Made by a program: the position numbers and the translations under genes. Shown here in pieces: positions 55,069 through 64,000 of a stretch of 64,000 nucleotides of DNA; within the stretch, counting starts at the first letter, position 1; the number at the start of each line of letters is the position of its first letter. Origin of the DNA: Megalopta genalis (taxonomy: Eukaryota > Arthropoda > Insecta > Hymenoptera > Halictidae); contig NW_027476818.1 of the NCBI RefSeq assembly GCF_051020955.1, positions 1-64,000 on the forward strand, read 5' to 3'. Below the pieces are notes generated by a model, which saw nothing but the letters and a program-made list of their open reading frames with translations, did not search any database and was not told the DNA's origin.

Positions 55069-56594
55069 TGTTTAGCTACAAATACTTGTGATATACATAA
55101 TTTAGCTACAACTACATGCGAAACAAACGAGTTAGCTTCAAATCCATGCAAAACACACGATTTAGCTTCAAATCAATGCGATGTAGAAGGTTTAGCTTCA
55201 AATCCAAACGAAACACATGATTTAGCTTCAAATACTTGCGATATAAGTGATCTAGCTTCAAATACAGGCGAAACGGACAAGTTAGCTTCAAATCAATGCG
55301 ATGTAGAAGGTTTAGCTTCAAATCCACGCGAATAATATGATTTAGCTTCAAATCCACGCGATTCATATGATTTAGCTTCAAATACTTGGGGTATAAGTGA
55401 TATAGCTTCAAATGCAGACTAATCAAACGAGTTAGCTTCAAAATCCACGCGATACACATGATTTAGCTTCAAATACTTGAGATATAAGTGATGCAGATTC
55501 AACTGCAGGCGAAACGAACGAGTTAGCTTCAAATCCATTCGAAACTCATGATTTAGCAGCAAATCATTGTGATGTAGAAGGTTTAGCTTCAAATCCATGC
55601 GATACACAAGATTTAGCTTCAAATCATTGCGATGTAGTAGGTTCAGCTTCAAATCCATGCGGCACATATGATTTAGCTTCGAATACTTGCGATATAAGTG
55701 ATGTAGATTCAACTGCAGGCGAAACGAACGAGTTAGCTTCAAATCCATTCGAAACTCATGATTTAGCAGCAAATCATTGTGATGTAGAAGGTTTAGTTTC
55801 AAATCCATGCGATACACAAGATTTAGCTTCAAATCAATGCGATGTAGTAGGCTCAGCTTCAAATCCATGCGATATTTGTGATATATCTTCAAAAGCAGGA
55901 GGAACAAACGAGGTAGCTTCAATTCAATGCGAAACAAATGATTTAGCTTCAAATCAATGCGAAGTAGAAGGCGTAGCTTCAAATCCATGCGAAACAAATG
56001 GTTTAGCTTCAAATCAATGCGATGTAGAAGGTTTAGCTTCAAATCCGTGCGATACACAAGATTTAGCTTCAAATCATTGCGATGTAGTAGGTTCAGCTTC
56101 AAATCCATGCGGCACATATGATTTAGCTTCAAATACTTGCGATATAAGTGATATAGTTTCAAATGGAGTTGAAGCGAACGAGTTAGCTTCAAATCCATGC
56201 GAAACACATGATTTAGCTGCAAACCAATGCGATGTAGAAGGTTTAGCTTCAAATCCATACGACACATATGATTTAGCTTCAAATACTTGCGATATAAGTG
56301 ATATAGCCTCAAAGGCTGGAGGAACAAACGAGGTAGCTTCAATTCCATGCGAAACAAACGAGTTAGCTTAAAATCCATGCGATACACATGATTTAGCGTC
56401 AAATACTTGCGATATAAGTGATATAGCCTCAATGGCTGGAGGAACAAACGAGGTAGCTTCAATTCCATACGAAACACATGATTTAGCTTCAAATCAATTC
56501 GAAGGACAAGGCTTAGATTCAAATCCATGCGAAAAAAATGATTTAGCTTCAAATGAATGCGAAGTAGAAGACTTAGCTTCAAATCCATGCAAAA
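55069..56594. repeat. Extra block of 1,531 bp in the second copy
   Basis: The first copy goes directly from AAAACAAATGG at about 40,140 to the sequence matching 56,594 onward. The second copy first diverges (AAAACAAATTGTTTAGC at 55,063) and runs through 1,531 extra bases. The extra stretch includes a block-end marker at 55,419 and a piece matching 52,687-53,764 at offset 2,732. Its length is 51 units plus one base. Either it was inserted here, or it was lost from the first copy by exchange at the shared CCATGCAAAACAAAT words. Confidence 0.85.
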
Positions 56595-57650
56595 CAAATG
56601 GTTTAGCCAAAAATACTTGTGATATACATTATTTAGCTACAACTGCATGCGAAACAAACGAGTTAGCTTCAAATCCATGCGATACACATGATTTAGCTTC
56701 AAATACTTGCGATATAAGTGATATAGCTTCAAAAGCTGTAGGAACAAACGAGGTAGCTTCAATTCCATGCGAGTCACATGATTTAGCTTAAAATCAATGC
56801 CATGTAAAAGGTTTAGCTTCAAATCCATGCGATACACAAGATTTAGCTTCAAATCAATGCGATGTAGTAGGCTCAGCTTCAAATCCATGCGATATAAGTG
56901 ATGTAGCTTCAAAAGCAGGAGGAACAAACGAGGTAGCTTCAATTCAATGCGAAACAAATGATTTAGCTTCAAATCAATGCGAAGTAGAAGGCGTAGCTTC
57001 AAATCCATGCGAAACAAATGGTTTAGCTTCAAATCAATGCGATGTAGAAGGTTTAGCTTCAAATCCGTGCGATACACAAGATTTAGCTTCAAATCATTGC
57101 GATGTAGTAGGTTCAGCTTCAAATCCATGCGGCACATATGATTTAGCTTCAAATACTTGCGATATAAGTGATATAGTTTCAAATGGAGTTGAAGCGAACG
57201 AGTTAGCTTCAAATCCATGCGAAACACATGATTTAGCTGCAAACCAATGCGATGTAGAAGGTTTAGCTTCAAATCCATACAATACATATGATTTAGCTTC
57301 AAATACTTGCGATATAAGTGATATAGCCTCAAAGGCTGGAGGAACAAACGAGGTAGCTTCAATTCCATGCGAAACAAACGAGTTAGCTTAAAATCCATGC
57401 GATACACATGATTTAGCGTCAAATACTTGCGATATAAGTGATATAGCCTCAATGGCTGGAGGAACCAACGAGGTAGCTTCAATTCCATACGAAACACATG
57501 ATTTAGCTTCAAATCAATTCGAAGGACAAGGCTTAGATTCAAATCCATGCGAAAAAAATGATTTAGCTTCAAATGAATGCGAAGTAGAAGACTTAGCTTC
57601 AAATCCATGCAAAACAAATGGTTTAGCCAAAAATACTTGTGATATACATT
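55800..57650. repeat. Tandem duplication with 1,020-bp offset (34 units)
   Basis: About 55,800-56,630 recurs at 56,820-57,650. Shared marks include GGCGTAGCTTC, GGAGTTGAAGCGAACG and TCAATGGCTGGAGGAAC. Differences include GATATTTGTGATATATC near 55,870 against GATATAAGTGATGTAGC near 56,890. The first large copy has only one such piece (about 40,365-41,195). Confidence 0.82.
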
Positions 57651-60600
57651 ATTTAGCTACAACTGCATGCGAAACAAACGAGTTAGCATCAAATCCATGC
57701 GATACACATGATTTAGCTTCAAATACTTGCGATATAAGTGATATAGCCTCAAAAGCTGTAGGAACAAACGAGGTAGCTTCAATTCCATGCGAGACACATG
57801 ATTTAGCTTAAAATCAATGCCATGTAAAAGGTTTAGCTTCAAATCCATGCGATACACATGATTTAGCTTCAAATCAATGCGATGTAGTAGGTTCTGCTTC
57901 AAATCCATGCGAGACACATGACTTAGCTTCAAATCAATGCTATGTAGAAGGTTTAGCTTCAAATCCACGCGAATCATATGATTTAGCTTCAAATCCAAGC
58001 GATTCATATGATTTAGCTCCAAACACTTGGAGTATAAGTGATATAGCTTCAAATGCAGACTAATCAAACGAGTTTGCTTCAAAATCCACGCGATACACAT
58101 GATTTAGCTTCAAATACTTGCGATATAAGTGATGTAGATTCAACTGCAGGCGAAACGAACGAGTTAGCTTCAAATCCATTCGAAACTCATGTTTTAGCAG
58201 CAAATCAATGTGATGTAGTAGGTTCAGCTTCAAATCCATGCGGCACATATGATTTAGCTTCGAATACTTGCGATATAAGTGACATAGTTTCCAATGGAGG
58301 CGAAACGGACGAGTTAGCTTCAAATCCATGCGAGACACATGACTTAGCTTCAAATCAATGCGATGTAGAAGGTTTAGCTTCAAATCCACGCGAATCATAT
58401 GATTTAGCTTCAAATCCACGCGATTCATATGATTTAGCTTCAAACACTTGGGGTATAAGTGATATAGCTTCAAATGCAGACTAATCAAACGAGTTAGCTT
58501 CAAAATCCACGCGATACACATGATTTAGCTTCAAATACTTGCGATATAAGTGATGTAGATTCAACTGCAGGCGAAACGAACGAGTTAGCTTCAAATCCAT
58601 TCGAAACTCATGATTTAGCAGCAAATCATTGTGATGTAGAAGGTTTAGTTTCAAATCCATGCGATACACAAGATTTAGCTGCAAATCAATGCGATGTAGT
58701 AGGCTCAGCTTCAAATCCATGCGATATAAGTGATGTAGCTTCAAAAGCAGGAGGAACAAACGAGGTAGCTTCAATTCAATGCGAAACAAATGATTTAGCT
58801 TCAAATCAATGCGAAGTAGAAGGCGTAGCTTCAAATCCATGCGAAACAAATGGTTTAGCTTCAAATCAATGCGATGTAGAAGGTTTAGCTTCAAATCCGT
58901 GCGATACACAAGATTTAGCTTCAAATCATTGCGATGTAGTAGGTTCAGCTTCAAATCCATGCGGCACATATGATTTAGCTTCAAATACTTGCGATATAAG
59001 TGATATAGTTTCAAATGGAGTTGAAGCGAACGAGTTAGCTTCAAATACTTGCGATATAAGTGATATAGCCTCAAAGGCTGGAGGAACAAACGAGGTAGCT
59101 TCAATTCCATGCGAAACAAACGAGTTAGCTTCAAATCCATGCGATACACATGATTTAGCTTCAAATACTTGCGATATAAGTGGTATAGCCTCAATGGCTG
59201 GAGGAACAAACGAGGTAGCTTCAATTCCATACGAAACACATGATTTAGCTTCAAATCAATTCGAAGGACAAGGCTTAGATTCAAATCCATGCGAAACCAA
59301 TGATTTAGCTTCAGATACTTGCGATATAAGTGATATAGCTTCAAATGCAGACGAAACAAACGAGTTAGCTTCATATCCAAGAGAATCACACGATTTAGCT
59401 CCAAATAAATGCGATTTAGAAGTTTTAGCTTCAAATCCATGCGTAACAAATGAATTAGATTCAGATACTTACGATATAAGAGATATAGCATCAAATGCGG
59501 GCGAAACGAACGAGTTAGCTTCAAATCCATGCGATACATGTCATTTAACTTCAAATCCATACGAAGTAGAAGGCTTAGCTTCAAATTCATGCGAAACAAA
59601 TGATTTAGATTCAGATACTTGCGATATAAGTGATATAGCTTCAAATGCAGGGGAAACAAACGAGTTAGCAGCAAATCAATGCAAAACACATGATTAAGCT
59701 TCAAATCAATGCGATGCAGGAGGTTTAGTTTCAAATCCAAGCGGAACACATGATTTAGCTTGAAATCAATGCGATGTAGAAGGGTTAGCTTCAAATCCAT
59801 GCGATATAAATGATTTAGCTTCAAACACTTGGGATATAAGTGATATAGCTTCAAATGCTGACGAATCAAACGAGTTAGCTTCAAAATCCATGCGATACAT
59901 ATCATTTAACTTCAAATCGATACGAAGTAGAAGGCTTAGCTTCAAATCCATGCGAAAAAAAAATAATTTAGATTCAGATATTTGCGATATAAGTGATATA
60001 GCTTCAAATGCCGTCGAAACTAACGAGTTAGCATCAAATCCATGCAAAACACATGATTTAGCTGCAAATCAATGCCTGTGCAGAAGGTTTAGCTTCAAAT
60101 CCATGCGAAACAAATGATTTAGCTTCAAACAATTGAGATATAAGTGATATAGCTTCAAGTGCAGCCGAAGCAAACGAGTTAGCTTCAAATCCAAGCGAAT
60201 CACATGATTTAGCTGCAAATCAATGCGATGTAGAAGGTTTAGCTTCAAATCCATGCGAAACAAATGATTTAGCTGCAAATCAATGCGATGTAGAAGGATT
60301 ATCATCATATCCACGCCACACAAATGATTTAGCATCAGATACATGCGATATAAGTGATATAGCTTCAAATGCAGGAGACAAACGAGTTAGCTTCAAATCC
60401 ATTCAAAACACATGATTAAGCTTTAAATCAATGCGATGTAGAAGGTTTAGCTTCAAATCCATGCGACACAAATGATTTAGATTCAGATACTTGCGATATA
60501 AGTGATATAGCTTAAAATGCTGGGGAAACAAACGAGTTAGCATCAAATCCAAGAGAATCACACGATTTAGCTCCAAATAAATGCGATTTAGAAGTTTTAG

Positions 60601-63600
60601 CTTCAAATCCATGCGTAACAAATGATTTAGATTCAGATACTTGCGATATAAGTGATATAGCATAAAATGCGGGCGAAACGAACGAGTTAGCTTCAAATCC
60701 ATGCGATACATGTCATTTAACTTCAAATCTATACGAAGTAGAAGGCTTAGCTTCAAATTCATGCGAAACAAATGATTTAGATTCAGATACTTGCGATATA
60801 AGTGATATAGCTTCAAATGCAGGGGAAAATAACGAGTTAGCATCAAATCCATGCAAAACACATGATTAAGCTTCAAATCAATGCGATGCAGGAGGTTTAG
60901 TTTCAAATCCAAGCGAAACACATGATTTAGCTTGAAATCAATGCGATGTAGAAGGATTAGCTTCAAATCCATGCGAAACAAATGATTTAGCATCAAACAC
61001 TTGAGATATAAGTGATTTGGCTTCAAATGCAGCCGAAACAAACGAGTTAGCTACAAATCCAAGCGAATCACATGATTTAGCTTCAAATCAATGCGATGTA
61101 GAAGGTGTAGCTACAAATCCATGCGAAACAAGCGATTTAGCTTCAAACAATTGGGATATAAGTGATATAGCTTCAAATGCTGACGAATCAAACGAGTTAG
61201 CTTCAAAATCCATGCGATACATATCATTTAACTTCAAATCAATGCGATGCAGAAGGTTTAGCTTCAAATCCAAGCGAAACACATGATTTAGCTTGAAATC
61301 AATGCGATGTAGAAGGCTTAGCTTCAAATCCATGCGAAACAAATGATTTAGATTCAGATACTTGCGATATAAGTGATATAGCTTCAAATGCAGGGGAACC
61401 AAACGAGTTAGCATCAAATCCATGCAAAACACATGATGTAGCTTCAAATCAATGCGATGCAGAAGGTTTAGCTTCAAATCCAAGCGAAACACATAATTTA
61501 GCTTCAGATACTTGCGATATATGTGATATAGCTACAAATGCAGGCGAAACAAACGAGTTAGCATCAAATCCATGCGAAACACATGATTTAGCTTGAAATT
61601 CATGCGAAACACATGGTTTAGCTACATATTCTAACGAAACAAATGGCTTACCTTTTGATACTTGTGATAAACATGATCTAGTTTCAAATTCAGGCGAAAC
61701 TAACGAGTTAGCTTCAAATCCATGCGAAACACATGATTTAGCTTCAATTCAATGCGAAGTTGAAGGCTTAGCTTCAAAGCCATCCGAAACAAATGATTTA
61801 TGATCAGATACTTACGATATAAGTGATATAGCTTCAAATGCTGGAGAAACCAACGAGTTTGATCCAAATCTATGCGAAACAACTGATTTAGCTTCAAATC
61901 AATGCGAAGTAGAAGGCTTAGCTTCAAATCCATGCGAAACAAATGATTTAGCATCAGATACTTGCGATATATGTGATATAGCTTCATATGCAGCCGAAAC
62001 AACCGGGAGGGCTTCAAATCCATGCGAGGCACATCATTTAGCTTCAAATCAATGCGAAGTGAAAGGCTTAGCTAGAAATCCATGCGGAACAAATGATTTA
62101 GCTTCAGATACTTGCGATATAAGTAATATAGCTTCAAATGCAGACTAAACAAACGACTTAGCTACAAATCCATGCGAAACAAATGATTTAGGTTCAGATA
62201 CTTGCGATATAAGTGATATAGCTTCATATGCAGGGGAAAAAACGAGTTAGCATCAAATCCATACAAAACACATGATTTAGCTTCAAATCCATGCGAAATA
62301 AATGATTTAGCAACAGATACTTGCGATATAATTGATATAGCTTCAAATGCAGGGGAAACAGGCGAGTTAGCATCAAATCCATGCAAAACACATGATTTAG
62401 CGTCAAATCAAAGCGATACAGAAGGTTTAGCTTCAAATCCAAGCGAAACACATGATTTAGCTTCAAATCAATGCCATGTAGAAGGTTTAGCTTCAAATCC
62501 ATGGGAAACAAATGATTTAGCTTCAAACCCTTGGGATATAAGTGATATAGCTTCAATTGCAGGGGAAACAAACGAGCTACATCCAACTCCATGCGAAACA
62601 CATGACTGAGCTTCAAACCAATGCGATGTAGAAGGTATAGCTTGAAATCAATGCGATGTGGAAGGATTAGCTTCAAATCCATGCGATAAAAATGATTTAG
62701 CTTCAAACACTTGGGATGTAAGTGATATAGCTTTAAATGCAAACGAATCAAACGAGTTAGCTTCAAATCCATGCGAGACACATGATTTAGCTGCAAATCA
62801 ATTGAGATATAAGTGATATAGCTTCAAATGCAGCCGAAACAAACGAGTTAGCATCAAAAACCATGCGATACATATCATTTAACTTCAAATCTATACGAAG
62901 TAGAAGGCTTAGCTTCAAATCCATGCGAAAGCAATGATTTAGCTTCAGATACTTGCGATATAAGTGATATAGCTTCAAATGCAGACGAAACAAACGAGTT
63001 AGCTTCATATTCAAGAGAATCACACGATTTAGCTCCAAATAAATGCGATTTAGAAGTTTCAGCTTCAAATCCATGCGTAACTAATGATTTAGCTTCATAT
63101 ACTTGCGATATAAGTGATATAGCATCAAATGCAGGCGAAACGAACGAGTTAGCTTCAAAACCATGCTAAAGAAATGATTTAGCTGCAAATCAATTGAGAT
63201 ATAAGTGATATAGCTTCAAATGCAGCCGAAACAAACGAGTTAGCATCAAAAACCATGCGATACATATCATTTAACTTCAAATCTATACGAAGTAGAAGGC
63301 TTAGCTTCAAATCCATGCGAAACAAATGATTTAGATTCAGATACTTGCGATATAAGTGATATAGCTTCAAATGCCGTCGAAACTAACGAGTTAGCATCAA
63401 ATCCATGCAAAACACATGATTTAGCTTCAAATCAATGCCTGTGCAGAAGGTTTAGCTTCAAATCCATGCGAAACAGATGATTTGGCTTCAAACAATTGAG
63501 ATATAAGTGATATAGCTTCAAATGCAGCCGAAGCAAACGAGTTGGCTTCAAATCCAAGCGAATCACACGATTTAGCTTCAAATCAATGCGATGCAGAAGG

Positions 63601-64000
63601 TTTAGCTTCAAATCCATGCGAAACAAATGATTTAGCTTCAAACAATTGGGATATAAGTGATACAGCTTCGAATGCTGACGAATCAAACGAGTTAGCTTCA
63701 AAATCCATGCGATACATATCATTTAACTTCAAATCGATACGAAGTAGAAGGCTTAGCTTCAAATCCATGCGAAAAAAAAATAATTTAGATTCAGGTATTT
63801 GCGATATAAGTGATATAGCTTCAAATGCCGTCGAAACTAACGAGTTAGCATCAAATCCATGCAAAACACATGATTTAGCTGCAAATCAATGCCTGTGCAG
63901 AAGGTTTAGCTTCAAATCCATGCGAAACAAATGATTTAGCTTCAAACAATTGAGATATAAGTGATATAGCTTCAAATGCAGCCGAAGCAAACGAGTTAGC

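Larger units (their letters stand above)
1..64000. repeat. Satellite-like array of 30-bp units in 150-bp pentamers
   Basis: Every line of the window can be read as 30-bp units beginning GCTTCAAAT. Five classes recur in order: (a) GCAGACGAAACAAACGAG, (b) CCATGCGAAACACATGAT, (c) CAATGCGATGTAGAAGG, (d) CCATGCGAAACAAATGAT, (e) ATACTTGCGATATAAGTG. Five units make a 150-bp higher-order repeat. The consensus pentamer has 27 C, 27 G and 6 CpG, so about 36% GC and CpG observed/expected near 1.2. Neither window end shows unique flank, so the array is longer than 64 kb. Units of 29 or 31 bp occur and shift the register. No function is assigned. The architecture resembles eukaryotic satellite or megasatellite DNA; a decayed giant repeat gene is the main alternative and is less likely, because all frames are broken repeatedly. 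Confidence 0.97.
50995..64000. repeat. Large segmental duplication, second copy (open at window end)
   Basis: Starts at CAACTGCATGCGAAAC, matching 36,073; just upstream the sequences differ (CATGATTTAGCTT against CATTATTTAGCTA). It contains 1,531 bp more than the first copy, within about 55,069-56,594. It still matches at position 64,000, so the duplicated segment exceeds 13 kb here. Confidence 0.93.

Noticed and set aside
1..64000. CRISPR array
   Set aside because: Units of 30 bp are contiguous and related along their whole length. There are no unique spacers, no leader and no cas genes.
1..64000. One giant gene for a repetitive surface, silk or adhesive protein
   Set aside because: Stops such as GCTTGAAAT, GCTTAAAAT and TTGAGATAT, and units of 29 or 31 bp, break every frame many times. 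No splice-flanked unique exons were seen.
1..64000. Leucine-rich-repeat, pentapeptide-repeat or TALE-like repeat protein
   Set aside because: The 10-residue period and residue pattern do not fit these families (about 20-29, 5 and 33-35 residues respectively), and the leucines come from TTG, CTA and TTA words of the DNA repeat.
1..64000. Telomere repeats, CENP-B box, transposon ends, tRNA or rRNA genes
   Set aside because: No short G-rich telomere motif, no CENP-B-like box, no terminal repeats with an enclosed gene, and no RNA gene pattern was seen on reading both strands.

Overview
The whole 64 kb window is the interior of one tandem-repeat array. No unique sequence is visible at either end, and I see no convincing gene, RNA gene, mobile element or regulatory site. 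The basic unit is 30 bp. It opens with GCTTCAAAT, carries a central TGCGA and closes with GATTTA or a close variant. Units fall into five recurring classes in a fixed order, which gives a higher-order repeat of five units (150 bp). Above this lie segmental duplications of about 0.09, 0.15, 0.66, 1.02, 1.35, 1.86, 3.5, 4 and more than 11 kb. Length differences between large copies are mostly whole units or whole pentamers, plus an occasional extra base from 31-bp units.

Layout: 1-27,000 (domain I) is the standard pentamer array with nested kb-scale duplications. 27,000-29,840 (domain II) is a more divergent transition zone, with the most degraded stretch at 29,560-29,840. 29,840-42,840 (domain III) is rich in a variant pair with TTGTGATATACATTAT followed by CAACTGCATGCG. 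42,840-49,110 (domain IV) returns to domain-I-like units with local features such as an A9 run and a CCTGTGCAG unit. 49,110-50,994 (domain V) is a short stretch of divergent units. From 50,995 to the window end, the sequence from about 36,073 to 47,547 is repeated almost base for base, with one extra block of 1,531 bp.

Organism: a eukaryote is most likely. An array longer than 64 kb, with no sustained open frame, AT-rich (about 36% GC in the consensus pentamer) and organised as a higher-order repeat, looks like satellite or megasatellite DNA. CpG is not depleted, which argues against heavy germline CpG methylation. I cannot name a taxon.

Coding: the unit is a multiple of three, and its consensus is stop-free in three of six frames. 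Many apparent ORFs therefore appear on both strands (up to 474 codons on the minus strand, 229 on the plus strand). They overlap each other, are cut by stops and one-base slips, and show no sign of codon-level constraint. I treat them as by-products of the repeat. The noteworthy content is the repeat architecture: pentamer-quantised exchange, a shared block-end marker unit with overlapping stops on both strands, and a cluster of private indels that may be an assembly problem.
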